Origin: Streptomyces rubrogriseus
GTDB lineage: Bacteria > Actinomycetota > Actinomycetes > Streptomycetales > Streptomycetaceae
Direction of reading: 5' to 3'
DNA: 64,000 bases
Assembly: GCF_027947575.1 (NCBI RefSeq)
Contig: NZ_CP116256.1
Coordinates: forward strand, 1,178,001-1,242,000
The stretch's first letter is position 1. Every line of letters starts with the position of its first letter. The translations under genes and the position numbers were made by a program. Below the pieces are notes generated by a model. That model was given only the letters and a program-made list of their open reading frames with translations, ran no database searches and had not been told where the DNA came from. Shown here piece after piece: positions 16,474 through 25,146 of this stretch.

Positions 16474-17148
16474 ATGCCGAACGACCGAGCCGACTCGTCC
16501 ATCGAGGCCTCCGGGTCCTCCGAGACCTCCGAAATCCCCGAAACCTCGCAGTCTTCGTCCATGTCGTCCGCGCCGTCCGCGCTGGCGGCACTGCCCGCTC
16601 TGTTCGCCGAGGAGAGCCGGGTGCAGGCCTTCGCGGCAGTGGCGCTGGGCGCGGGCGACGCCGCTCAGGTGGCCGGGGCGGCCGGCCTCTCCGCGAAGGA
16701 GACGGCCGGCGCGCTGCGCCGACTGCGGGAGCAGGGCGTGGTGACGTCCGGGGACGACGGCGGACTCGTCGTCGCCCACGGCCGTTTCAGGGAGCTGGCC
16801 CGCGTCGGCCGTACGGAGCCGCGGGCGCCCCGGGACGCCGCCGCGGCGGGCGGCGACGGACCGGGCGACATGATCGTGCGGACCTTCGTCAGGAACGGCC
16901 GCCTGGTGCGTCTGCCCGCCCGCTGGACGCGCAAGAAGGTGGTGCTGCGGCACATCGCCGAGCAGACCTTCGCACCCGGCGTGGAGTACCCGGAGCGCAC
17001 CGTCGACGAGAAGCTGCGCGCGTGGTGCGAGGACGGCGAGGTCGACCATGTGACGCTCCGGCGCCACCTGGTGGACTTCGGCCACCTGCGGCGGAGCGAC
17101 GGCGTCTACGCGCGCCCGGCGGACTCCGCCCGGACCGGCACCGGCTGA
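16474..17148 (+). CDS. DUF2087 protein with winged-helix domain (putative transcription regulator)
   Basis: 224 aa. After a Ser/Glu-rich disordered N-terminus, residues ~30-110 look like an ArsR-like winged helix (ESRVQAFAAVALGAGDAAQV, GLSAKETAGALRRLREQGVV). The C-terminal third is a DUF2087 domain: FVRNGRLVRLPARWTRKKVV, ILRHIAEQTF-like helix and VTLRRHLVDFGHLRRSDGVY. DUF2087 domains are small, basic and often joined to helix-turn-helix regions, suggesting DNA binding. It is divergent from the chaplin, sharing its 200-bp upstream region. No ligand-binding motif can be recognised. Confidence 0.75.
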   Translation: MPNDRADSSIEASGSSETSEIPETSQSSSMSSAPSALAALPALFAEESRVQAFAAVALGAGDAAQVAGAAGLSAKETAGALRRLREQGVVTSGDDGGLVVAHGRFRELARVGRTEPRAPRDAAAAGGDGPGDMIVRTFVRNGRLVRLPARWTRKKVVLRHIAEQTFAPGVEYPERTVDEKLRAWCEDGEVDHVTLRRHLVDFGHLRRSDGVYARPADSARTGTG

Positions 17149-17154
17149 GTCCGA

Positions 17155-18147
17155 CTACGGCCGGCTCGACGCCGGCGGCGGTGCCTCGACGGGCAGCCGC
17201 CGGACGGGGGAGCCCGCGAGGTAGGCCCCGATCGCCTCGACGGCCTGGCCGTAGTACGTGGCGTAGTTGGCGCGCGAGACATAGCCCAGGTGGGGTGTCG
17301 CCAGCAGCCGCGGGGCCGTGCGCATCGGGTGGCCGGCGGGCAGCGGCTCGGTGTCGAAGACGTCCACGCCCGCACCCGCGATGCGGCCCTCGTGCAGCGC
17401 GGCGAGCAGCGCCTCCTGGTCGACGATCGCCGCGCGCGAGGTGTTGACCAGGTAGGCGGTCGGCTTGAGCAGGGCCAGTTCGGCGGGGCCGAGCAGGCCG
17501 CGGGTGCGCTCGCCCAGCGCCAGGTGGACGGAGACGAAGTCGGCGGTCCGCAGGAGCTCTTCCTTGGAGGAGGCCAGTTCCACACCGACCTCGTCGGTGC
17601 GTTCCCGGGTCAGGTTCTGGCTCCAGGCGCTCACCCGCATGCCGAAGGCCAGGCCGACCTGGGCCACCCGCCCGCCGATCTTGCCCAGGCCCAGCAGTCC
17701 GAGCCGGCGGCCGTGCAGGTCGGCGCCCACCGTCCGCTGCCAGGGGCCGCTCTCGCGCAGTCCGTTGGCCTCCTGGACGATGCCGCGGGCGAGGCCGAGC
17801 AGCAGGGCCCAGGTCAGCTCGACGGGCGGGGTCGAGGAGGAGGCCGTACCGCAGACGGTGACGCCGTGCGCGTCGGCGGCGGCGTAGTCGATCACGCTGT
17901 TGCGCATGCCGGAGGCGACCAGCAGCTTCAGCCGGGGCAGCCGCGCGATCAACGAGCCGGGGAACGGCACGCGTTCGCGCAGCGTGACCACGATGTCGGC
18001 GTCCGCGAGCGCCGCGGCGAGGGCGTCCTCGTCCGGGAAGTGGGTGCCGTGGGACACGACCTCCACCCGGTCGGCGACCGGCGACCAGTCGGCCGCCTCG
18101 GTCGCCACCCCCTGGTAGTCGTCGAGTACGGCGCAGCGCAGTCGCAC
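17155..18147 (-). CDS. D-isomer-specific 2-hydroxyacid dehydrogenase family protein
   Basis: 330 aa from GTG 18147. The NAD-binding domain has GLLGLGKIGGRVAQVGLAFG (G-x-G-x2-G) and the family signature LVNTSRAAIVDQEALLAALH. Catalytic residues fit VASGMRNSVID (Arg), DVFDTEPLP (Glu) and LATPHLGYV (His). Members reduce 2-oxoacids with NAD(P)H; phosphoglycerate dehydrogenase is the best-known relative, but the short form without an ACT domain points to another 2-ketoacid. It is convergent with the DUF2087 gene, 6 bp apart. Whether it belongs to the cluster starting at 18204 is unclear. Confidence 0.88.
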   Translation of the reverse strand: MRLRCAVLDDYQGVATEAADWSPVADRVEVVSHGTHFPDEDALAAALADADIVVTLRERVPFPGSLIARLPRLKLLVASGMRNSVIDYAAADAHGVTVCGTASSSTPPVELTWALLLGLARGIVQEANGLRESGPWQRTVGADLHGRRLGLLGLGKIGGRVAQVGLAFGMRVSAWSQNLTRERTDEVGVELASSKEELLRTADFVSVHLALGERTRGLLGPAELALLKPTAYLVNTSRAAIVDQEALLAALHEGRIAGAGVDVFDTEPLPAGHPMRTAPRLLATPHLGYVSRANYATYYGQAVEAIGAYLAGSPVRRLPVEAPPPASSRP

Positions 18148-18203
18148 GGTGGGTGGTCCCTCTCGCCGAAGGGGCAGTGGCGGCCGCCGAGTCTACCGAG
18201 GCC

Positions 18204-18968
18204 TCAGGCGGAGTCGGAGGCCGAGGCGGTCCCGGTGGCCGGTGCCGCCAGGCGCAGCCCGACGCCGATCGCCGCCAGGTCCGCCTCGTACGCGCTGTGC
18301 CGGCGGGCGCACCTGGCCAGGTCGCGGTCGTGCCGGAAGGCGCCACCGCGGGTGATGTGGGGGTCGAAGGCCCAGTCCTCGACCAGGGGTACGCCGGCGG
18401 GGGCGCCGGGGTACGGGGCGTACAGCGTGGAGGTCCACTCGTCCACGTTGCCCGCCATGTCCAGCACCCCGAACGGGCCGGCCCCGTCCGGGAACGAGCC
18501 GACCGGGGTGGTCGTGCCGATACCGAGGTCCACCAGGTTGGCCAGGCCGGTGCGGTACTCGTCGCCCCACGGGAACTCCCGGCCGTCGTCGCCGCGGGCC
18601 GCGCGCTCCCACTCGTCCTCGGTGGGGAGCCTGATGCCCGGATCGCCGCTCCGCTCGCCGAGCCACCGGCAGTAGGCCGACGCCGCCTCCCAGCTCACGC
18701 CGGTGACCGGATGGTCGTGCGGAGCCGTTGGCACCGGCCGGCCGGTGGCCGCGGCGAAGACGGACCACTGGCCGACCGTGACCGGGGTACGGGCGAGCCG
18801 GAAGGCCGGAAGGCGGATCTCCGTGCTCGGCGCCTCCTTGAGGTACCACTCGACCGGTACCCCGGTGTCGGCGTAACGCTCGGCCACCAGCGGAATGTCG
18901 TCCGTCGGGGTGCCCCGGCGCACCACCCCAGCCGGGATCTCCACCCAGTCCACCGGTTCGATCCGCAT
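18204..18968 (-). CDS. Formylglycine-generating-enzyme (SUMF1)-like protein, ToxD-like
   Basis: 254 aa, ATG with GAGGAGGAG just upstream. The FGE/SUMF1 fold is evident: WVEIPAGVVRRGTP at the start, FRLARTPVTVGQWSVFAAAT, HPVTGVSWEAASAYCRWLGE, RLPTEDEWERAARG, FPWGDEY, GVLDMAGNVDEWTSTLY and the late RGGAF with CARRHSAYEADLAAIGVGLRL. The two active-site cysteines that bind copper in true FGE are not both obvious, so sulfatase activation is unlikely. Family members also include EgtB/OvoA-type oxygenases. In toxoflavin loci I recall ToxD as an FGE-like protein. It is the last gene of the minus-strand cluster. Confidence 0.82.
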   Translation of the reverse strand: MRIEPVDWVEIPAGVVRRGTPTDDIPLVAERYADTGVPVEWYLKEAPSTEIRLPAFRLARTPVTVGQWSVFAAATGRPVPTAPHDHPVTGVSWEAASAYCRWLGERSGDPGIRLPTEDEWERAARGDDGREFPWGDEYRTGLANLVDLGIGTTTPVGSFPDGAGPFGVLDMAGNVDEWTSTLYAPYPGAPAGVPLVEDWAFDPHITRGGAFRHDRDLARCARRHSAYEADLAAIGVGLRLAAPATGTASASDSA

Positions 18969-19088
18969 CGCTCCTCCTCGGCCCGTCCAACCGTCCGACG
19001 GTTCACCTGTCCAGTGCGACCACCATGATCGCGCCTGTCCGCCGGGGGCGGACCCGGCCGCGGACGGAGACGGACCGGGACTTCGGCA

Positions 19089-19631
19089 CTAGGACCCCGC
19101 CCCCGCGTGGGCGAGGAGCGCCGCCCCGTAGGCCCGCAGGACCCGGTGCTCCCGCGCGTGGACGACGGGGACGCGGCCGCCCGGACCGGACGGGTCGCAT
19201 TCGGTCACCACCGCGGCATGGCGCAGCAGCACATAGCCGTCGGACGCCGCGGCGTGGAAGGCCGACGGATTCCCGCGCGCCAACTCGGCCCACTCCTGGT
19301 GCCCTTCGCCCAGCGCCGCGCGGGACGCCTCCAGCAGGCCCGGCTCGCACAGACCCGGCCGCAGGGTGTCCACGGCGATGCCGTCCACCGTGGTGGCCAG
19401 GTCGACGCAGACCGGGCCGTCGCCCAACCGCTGTTCCCCGAGCGCGCGCAGGGCGGTCTCGGCGGCCCAGTCCTGCTCCGTGCCACGACGGGGCAGCAGG
19501 AGCGCGACGACGGGCTCGCAGGCCGGCCGCGGGCCGGCCGGCCTGCTCACTCGCCAGATCGCGCAGATCCGGCAGGAGTCCCCGAGAGCTACGGCGTTGA
19601 TGTGCAGCCCCGTGATCAAGGGTGGTGACAT
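19089..19631 (-). CDS. Hypothetical protein of the metabolite cluster
   Basis: 180 aa, ATG at 19631, 28 bases after the oxygenase stop. The start PPLITGLHINAVALGDSCRIC contains a C-x2-C; further cysteines occur singly (CEPVV, VCVDLATT, LCEPGLL, TECDPSG). A central RRGTEQDWAAETALRALGE and a C-terminal helix-like HREHRVLRAYGAALLAHAG type stretch suggest a small alpha/beta protein. There is no signal peptide or membrane segment. I do not recognise a family. Close spacing with the oxygenase and SUMF1 genes suggests membership in the pathway. Confidence 0.75.
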   Translation of the reverse strand: MSPPLITGLHINAVALGDSCRICAIWRVSRPAGPRPACEPVVALLLPRRGTEQDWAAETALRALGEQRLGDGPVCVDLATTVDGIAVDTLRPGLCEPGLLEASRAALGEGHQEWAELARGNPSAFHAAASDGYVLLRHAAVVTECDPSGPGGRVPVVHAREHRVLRAYGAALLAHAGAGS

Positions 19632-19659
19632 GCCCTCGGCTCCCGGTCGACGGCGGTGC

Positions 19660-20661
19660 TCAGTGACTCAGCACGTGACCGTCGCCGGGGCGATGGTCAC
19701 GCGAGCGTCGCAGGTCGGCCACCGCGAAGGTGCGCAGCAGCCAGCGGTCGCCCCCGTCGTAGCGCGGCCGGAAGGCCGTCCTGCCGTGCGTGGTCACCCG
19801 GTTGTCCACGATGGCGAGGTCTCCCGGCGTCAGGCGCACCGTGTGGGACGCGGCGTCGACGGCCGCCTCCAACTCGACCAGGGCCCGGCGCGCCCCGGGC
19901 GTCACGGCAGTGGTGGCGGAGAAGTCCACCCGCAGGTCCGGGTCCTCCGGGTCGCCGGTCAGCACCGGGCGTGGCGGCGTGGTCCCGGCGGCCGTCCCGA
20001 AGGAGGGCGGCGGCTGGGTGCTGAACTCCGGGCGGAACAGCGCCTCCCGGGTCCGCTCCGACAGCACGGGGAGCGCCTGGCGTATCGAACCGGTGCGCAG
20101 TCCCGCCGCTCCGTCGTGGTCGGCGCGCAGGCACAGCAGCATCACGAAGTCCGGGCGGTGCACGTGGAAGGCGTTCTCCACGTGGAAGGAGAGCAGAGTG
20201 GAGCCCGCGTTGCCCTCGAAGTCCTCCTTGCCCGGCACCGGCACCACGTCCTGCACCAGCGCGCCGGACTTCTCCGGGGCGTAGGCGGCCGGGTCGCCCA
20301 GACCACCGGCCGCGGTCATCAGCAGGGTGGCGGCAGGCACCGTCGCCTCCCGGCGGACGGAGCCGTCCGCCGTCGGGGTGGGCGGAAGCAGCGCCTCGTC
20401 CACCGGAAGGCCGGTGACCAGCATCACCCCGCACTCGCCCGAGTTCCGGCGGAAGGCACGGACGGCCGCTCGAAGGCGGACCGGCAGCTCCTCCCAGCCC
20501 TCGCGGGCCGCGGCGGTCGTCTCCGGGTCGTCGAGGCCGCCACCGGCGGCCCGGCACACGCGCTCCGCGGCCCGCCGTACCACCGCCGTCTCGGCCTCGA
20601 ACAGGGCGAGCGACGCGGGGGCGCCGACCGGCAGGCTCAGGGAAGGGCTCAGGGAGGTCAT
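19660..20661 (-). CDS. Fe(II)/2-oxoglutarate oxygenase of the AsnO/VioC/clavaminate synthase family
   Basis: 333 aa. ATG at 20661 overlaps the WD40 stop (ATGA). The facial triad fits H-x-E in LLSFHVENAFHVHRPDFV and the distal His in NRVTTHGRTAFRPRYDG; the 2-oxoglutarate-binding Arg fits FRPRYDGGDRWLLRTF. The H-x-E form (rather than H-x-D) and the position of FVMLLCLRADHDG are typical of L-Asn/L-Arg beta-hydroxylases and clavaminate synthase. It most likely hydroxylates or desaturates an amino acid or an amino-acid-derived intermediate. No such enzyme belongs to the toxoflavin pathway as I recall it, so it marks this cluster as different. Confidence 0.88.
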   Translation of the reverse strand: MTSLSPSLSLPVGAPASLALFEAETAVVRRAAERVCRAAGGGLDDPETTAAAREGWEELPVRLRAAVRAFRRNSGECGVMLVTGLPVDEALLPPTPTADGSVRREATVPAATLLMTAAGGLGDPAAYAPEKSGALVQDVVPVPGKEDFEGNAGSTLLSFHVENAFHVHRPDFVMLLCLRADHDGAAGLRTGSIRQALPVLSERTREALFRPEFSTQPPPSFGTAAGTTPPRPVLTGDPEDPDLRVDFSATTAVTPGARRALVELEAAVDAASHTVRLTPGDLAIVDNRVTTHGRTAFRPRYDGGDRWLLRTFAVADLRRSRDHRPGDGHVLSH

Positions 20662-22538
20662 CGGGAACCCTCCCCGACCCGCCAGTCCGTGGCGGGCTCG
20701 GCCTGGGCCGGCGGCCGGGCGGGGTCGGCGTCCGGCGTCCAGGTGAACACCTTGCTGTCCCAGGAGGCGGTGACCGCGTCGTCGCCGAGCCAGCAGACCG
20801 CGCTCACCGCGCTGCCGTGTCCCTCCAGCACGTGCTGGTGGAGCGGGGCCAGCGTCTTCGGGTCGAGGACCCACAGCCGGCCGGTGAAGTCGTAGGAGCC
20901 CGTGACGAGCAGGGGCTCGCCGCCCGGGTGCCAGGCCGCGCACTTGGCCGACTCGTCATGGCCGACCAGCACCTGGAGCAGTTCCCCGGTCTCCAGGTCG
21001 TAGATGCGGCTGGTGCGGTCGCGGGAGACCGTGGCGAGCAGCGCCCTGCCCGCCACGGTGGTCACGGACCCGCCGTTGATCAGCTCGCCGTGGCCGCCGA
21101 AGGAGCGGATCAGCGTGCCCTCGGTGGTGATGAGGTGGGCCCGGCGGTCGGTCGAGTAGGTGACCAGCCGGTCCGCGTCCACCCAGGAAACGTCCTTGAT
21201 GGCGCCGTCGTGGCCCGCGTAGTGCACCCCGGGGACCAGTTCGCGCCCCGTCCAGGCGTACAGGTCGAGCCCGCCCTCGTAGTCGGCGACCGCCAGCCGC
21301 TTCCCGTCCGGCGACCACGCGGCCCGGTTCACGGGGTGCTCGCGCTGCACGGCGGCGACGTCGCGTCCGGTCACGGCGTCGGCCACGCCCACCCGCCCGG
21401 AGAACGATCCGTAGGCGACGAGCCCCGGCAGCTCGGCCGAGACGGCGACCGTGTTGACCAGACTGCCGTTGCCGACCGGTACCTCGGTCGCGGTGGCGCC
21501 GCGGTGGCCCCAGACCCGGATCGTGCCGTTGTCGCCGCCCGCCGCCAGCACCTCGCCGGCGGCCGAGACGTGATTGACGCCGTGCGTGGGCACCGACGCC
21601 TCCAGCGTGATCTCCCGCACCTCGTCGGGCAGGGCGTCCGCGGGGATCTCGGGCACGTCGATCACGGCGGGCCGGGCCGAGAAGGTGCCCGCGACCACGG
21701 TCCTGCCGTCCGCGGACCAGTCCACCGCGCGGGGCCACAGGTGCGCGCCGTACCAGCGCACCAGCGGGCGGCAGTCGGCGATGTCCCAGAGGGTGATCGT
21801 GCTGTCGTAGGCGCCGATGACGATCCGTGAGCCGTCCTGGGACCAGGCGACCGACTTCACGGCGGCGGTGTACGGGCCGACCTTGGTGACCAGCTCGCCG
21901 TCGGTGCGCACGATGTGCACGAAGCCGTCGTCGCAGCTGGCGGCGAGCAGGGTTCCGTCGGGGGACCAGCGGCACATCTCCGCGTGACCGGCCTGGGGCA
22001 GGTCGCGCAGCAGGGAGCCGTCGGTGTCCCAGAGGCGGATGGTGGCGTCCTCGCCGCAGCTGGCCAGGACACCCGTGGGCGCGGCGTCGACCGACATGCA
22101 GTGGTCGGCGTGGAAGATGACCCCCTCCTGGAGCACACCGGTACGGATGTCCCAGATCCGGCCCGTACCGTCCTGCGAGACGGTGACCAGGCGGTTCTCG
22201 TCCAGCCAGGCCAGTGCGTTGAGGTCGTCGGGCTGCCGGGCGAGCAGCTGGACCTGACGGCCCGTGGACACCTCCCAGACACGGCAGGTCTTGTCGGCCG
22301 ACCCGCTGGCGAGGAGCCGGCCCGAGGGGGAGAACCGCACCCCGTTGACCAGCCGTGAGTGACGGCCCACCCAGCGGGGGGACGTACCGGAGCGGTCCCA
22401 CAGGACCACCCGGCCGTCGTACCCCGCGCTGGCGTAGTGGGTGCCGTCGGGGCTGAACGCCACGGTGGTCTGGGGAGAGGCGTGGACGGCCGCGCTGTTG
22501 CTCGCGGCCTGCGGGTGGAACACGTCGACTGTCCGCAT
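20658..22538 (-). CDS. Large WD40 repeat protein, ToxC-like
   Basis: 626 aa that reads as WD40 repeats from end to end, e.g. TVAFSPDGTHYASAGYDGRV, GVRFSPSGRLLASGSADKTC and KCAAWHPGGEPLLVTGSYDF. About 14 blades can be drawn, enough for two seven-blade propellers with a join near residue 310. No kinase, caspase or NACHT module is fused, which is unusual for bacterial WD40 proteins. In the toxoflavin locus I recall a WD-repeat protein (ToxC) of unknown mechanism beside the RibA/RibD homologues. A scaffold or an unusual catalytic propeller are both open. It starts a second half of the operon after a 99-bp purine-rich gap and is coupled to the oxygenase gene. Confidence 0.88.
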   Translation of the reverse strand: MRTVDVFHPQAASNSAAVHASPQTTVAFSPDGTHYASAGYDGRVVLWDRSGTSPRWVGRHSRLVNGVRFSPSGRLLASGSADKTCRVWEVSTGRQVQLLARQPDDLNALAWLDENRLVTVSQDGTGRIWDIRTGVLQEGVIFHADHCMSVDAAPTGVLASCGEDATIRLWDTDGSLLRDLPQAGHAEMCRWSPDGTLLAASCDDGFVHIVRTDGELVTKVGPYTAAVKSVAWSQDGSRIVIGAYDSTITLWDIADCRPLVRWYGAHLWPRAVDWSADGRTVVAGTFSARPAVIDVPEIPADALPDEVREITLEASVPTHGVNHVSAAGEVLAAGGDNGTIRVWGHRGATATEVPVGNGSLVNTVAVSAELPGLVAYGSFSGRVGVADAVTGRDVAAVQREHPVNRAAWSPDGKRLAVADYEGGLDLYAWTGRELVPGVHYAGHDGAIKDVSWVDADRLVTYSTDRRAHLITTEGTLIRSFGGHGELINGGSVTTVAGRALLATVSRDRTSRIYDLETGELLQVLVGHDESAKCAAWHPGGEPLLVTGSYDFTGRLWVLDPKTLAPLHQHVLEGHGSAVSAVCWLGDDAVTASWDSKVFTWTPDADPARPPAQAEPATDWRVGEGSR

Positions 22539-22567
22539 GGTCTTCTCGAACTCCTGACAGAGCAGTT

Positions 22568-22625
22568 GGAAGGAACAGAGAGCAGAGAGAGCAGAGAGGG
22601 GGGAAGAGAGGGGGAGGGGGCAGGG
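22568..22625. repeat. Homopurine GA/G-rich tract between the glycosyltransferase-like and WD40 genes
   Basis: In 58 bases of the plus strand only four pyrimidines (all C) occur. It contains repeated CAGAGAGAG-type units and a run to GGGGGAGGGGG. On the transcribed minus strand it is a CT-rich leader. It is the only sizable gap in the minus-strand operon. Confidence 0.7.
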
Positions 22626-22637
22626 CGTGCCGCCGGG

Positions 22638-23794
22638 TCAGTCGCGCGTGGCAGTGGCCAGTTCCGCTCCCGCGCGCAGGCCCTCCTCGGTCAGCCTGCG
22701 CAGCGGCTCCGTGACCCGGTGCAGCAGGGGAAGTCCCACGACCTGGGCCAGACCGCCCAGCGGGATGGTCTCGACGGCCCGCGCGCGGACCGCGGGGTCC
22801 GGGCCCCGGGATCCGGCGTCCGTGGGGGCGGGAAGGCGTTCCAGGGTGATGCCGTACAGGACGGCCGCCGTCCACGCCGCGGTCGCGTGGTGGATGTGCA
22901 GCCCGGCGCCCGCGAGGTCGCGCAGCAGCGCCGCCGGCGTCGGTTCGCGCCGGGCCGCCTCCCGGACCAGGACCGGATCGACGCCCGTCCGTTGGACGGC
23001 CTCGTCCCAGTAGGCCTTGGTGTAGCGGCCGCCGGGGCCCGTCGGGACGATTCCGTAGACGTGCCCCTTGAAGAAGTGGGGGTAGAAGTCCAGCGCTCCG
23101 AGGGTGGAAGAACCCCGGTGGCCCCCGGCCGCGTCGTCCGCGAAGCACGGCGAGAACCGGGGCCCCTGCACGTCGTTGCCCACGAGGCTGTCACCGCCCC
23201 GGTGCTCCACCAGGTTGGGGACGGCGATGAAGAGTGCTCGGCCGCGTTCCCGCAGGAACGCGCTCAGGGCCTCGTCGTCCGGGGGCGTGCCGTGCGCGAG
23301 CAGCCGCCGTGCGTGGTCGGCGAAGTCGGCGGCCAGGGCGCGGGGGAGGACCACGGCCAGCGAGGGCGCGTACTCGTCCGGGATGGCCCGGGCCCAGCCG
23401 GCGCCACTGAGCGCGGCGAGCCGTACGGCGGAGCCGTTCCAGTGGTTCCAGTTGCTGTAGAAGGCGATCGGATCGTCCGGGCGGCTGCGGACGGCCTCCG
23501 CGACCAGGTCCAGGAAGTTCTCGGCGGGTACGACGTCGTCCTGGAGCACGAGTCGGTGACGTGCCTCGCCGTACGGGCCGGCCCACGCGGCGGCCGCGGT
23601 GCGCAGGGGGCCCGGCGGCCCCTCCGGGTCCGGGTCGAGGACGAGGGCACGGTCGTCGCCGTGCAGTCGGGCGAGCAGGGCCTCCGCCTGGTCCCGTCGC
23701 CGGGGGTGGGCCATGACCCTGATGCCGGGGAGGCGGGGGCGGTGCGGGCGGGAGCGGGGGGGAGGCCGTGGGCACCGGCCGAGGTCTGCGTCAT
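22638..23794 (-). CDS. GT-A glycosyltransferase-like protein, with apparent frameshift near the N-terminus
   Basis: The start is ATG 23794: it overlaps the exporter stop (ATGA) and has AAGGA 6 bases upstream. The first ~13 codons (MTQTSAGAHGLPP) lead into a plus-strand run of seven G at 23756-23762. One more base would join them to RSRPHRPRLPGIRVMAHPRR and the rest of a ~386-aa protein; as sequenced the long frame can only start at 23714. Visible features are RHRLVLQDDVVPAENFLDLV (acidic motif of a GT-A fold), FYSNWNHWNGSAVRLAAL and NLVEHRGGDSLVGND. This pattern occurs in glycosyltransferase-like proteins of biosynthetic clusters. The substrate is unknown. Confidence 0.72.
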
Positions 23795-25146
23795 GTCACA
23801 TCCTTGGTGGACACGGGGCGGGTGCTCTCGCCCGGCCCCAGGTCGAGGGAGGCCGCTTCGTCACTCGGGTGGCCCGGCGGGGGAGCACCGGTCTGCGCTC
23901 CCCGGGGAGTGGGGCCGGGCCGGTCGGCGGGCGCGATCCGGTACGCGGTGGCCTGGATGCCGATCGCCGCGAGCAGGGCGATCCCACCGAACGCGGCGCA
24001 CACCCACAGCGCCCCGCGGTCCAGCACGAACCCGGCGAGCAGCGGGATGAAGAGGCCGGAGATCGCCCAGGAGAGCTGGAAGAGCGACATGTAACGGCCG
24101 CGGATCGCCGCCGGAGCGCTGCTCGCCACCAGGGCGTTGGCCGCGGGCAGGCTGATCATCTCGCCCAGCGTGAAGGTCAGCATCACGGGGACGAGCACCA
24201 CGATCGCCGTGGTGGCCGGCACCTTGGTCACCAGGTAGAGGCCGGTGAAGACCACGACGAAGATCAGCCCGGAGCGCACGATCAGCCGCTGCCGCGGAAC
24301 GTGGGACACCCTCGCCGTCACCGGCATCTGCGCCAGCATGATGGCGACGCTGTTGATCCCGAGGAAGAGGGCCGGTGTCCAGTCGGGCAGCTCCATGATC
24401 TCCACGGCGTAGGCGGGCAGGATCGTCGAGGGCAGGGCCCAGGCGAAGGTGAGGAGCATGAAGAAGAAGCAGAACCCGGTGAACGCGTGATCCGTGAAGG
24501 CGTCCCGCCAGCCGGGGGCCGGCCGGCCGGGGTCCTCCTCCGTGGCCCCGGGCTCCGGGCCCGGCCGGGTCGCCGGGATCCGGACTCCGGCCAGCAGCAC
24601 CGCGGCCACGAGTGACGTGACCACGTTCAGGGCCAGCACCAGGTCGGCCGCCCCGTGGCCGAAGACGACGGTCAGTCCGGAGCTGGCCAGGGCCCCGGTG
24701 GCCACGGTGAAGTTCTTGATGGTCCCGACCGCGGCATAGGTGGCGTCCAGCTTGCGGCCCGAGGCCAGATCCACCACGATCACCGGCCAACTCGCCCAGT
24801 ACAGGCGGTCACCGGTCATGACCAGGAACGTGGCCACCGCGATCAGCGTCCACTCGGAGGCGAACGGGTAGAGGCCGTAGCCCAGCGCCGTGACCAGGTT
24901 GCTGGAGACCAGCACGGCCTTCGGGGAGAACCGGTCGACCAGCCAGCCGGCCAGCAGCGCCGTCGGCAGGGCGGCGAGTGTGCCCGCGCTGACCGCCGAA
25001 CCGATGGCCGAGAAGGACAGCCCGGTGTTGTACGAGAAGTAGAGGAACGCCAGCGGGGCGAACAGACCCCAGCCGAAGGTGTCGATGAACACGGAGGAGA
25101 AGATGCGGCCGCGCTGCGGGATGCGGGGCAGGCCCAGACTGATCAC
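23791..25146 (-). CDS. MFS exporter of the metabolite cluster
   Basis: 451 aa, GTG at 25146 in a GTGA overlap with the GT2 gene. About 12 membrane spans, with the loop 2-3 motif AGWLVDRFSPKAVLVSSNLV typical of drug:H+ antiporters. The middle loop (PGPEPGATEEDPGRPAPG) separates the two six-span halves. The C-terminal tail is Pro/Gly/Ser-rich and cytoplasmic. Given its place among biosynthetic genes it should export the product or give self-resistance. Confidence 0.88.
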   Translation of the reverse strand: MISLGLPRIPQRGRIFSSVFIDTFGWGLFAPLAFLYFSYNTGLSFSAIGSAVSAGTLAALPTALLAGWLVDRFSPKAVLVSSNLVTALGYGLYPFASEWTLIAVATFLVMTGDRLYWASWPVIVVDLASGRKLDATYAAVGTIKNFTVATGALASSGLTVVFGHGAADLVLALNVVTSLVAAVLLAGVRIPATRPGPEPGATEEDPGRPAPGWRDAFTDHAFTGFCFFFMLLTFAWALPSTILPAYAVEIMELPDWTPALFLGINSVAIMLAQMPVTARVSHVPRQRLIVRSGLIFVVVFTGLYLVTKVPATTAIVVLVPVMLTFTLGEMISLPAANALVASSAPAAIRGRYMSLFQLSWAISGLFIPLLAGFVLDRGALWVCAAFGGIALLAAIGIQATAYRIAPADRPGPTPRGAQTGAPPPGHPSDEAASLDLGPGESTRPVSTKDVT

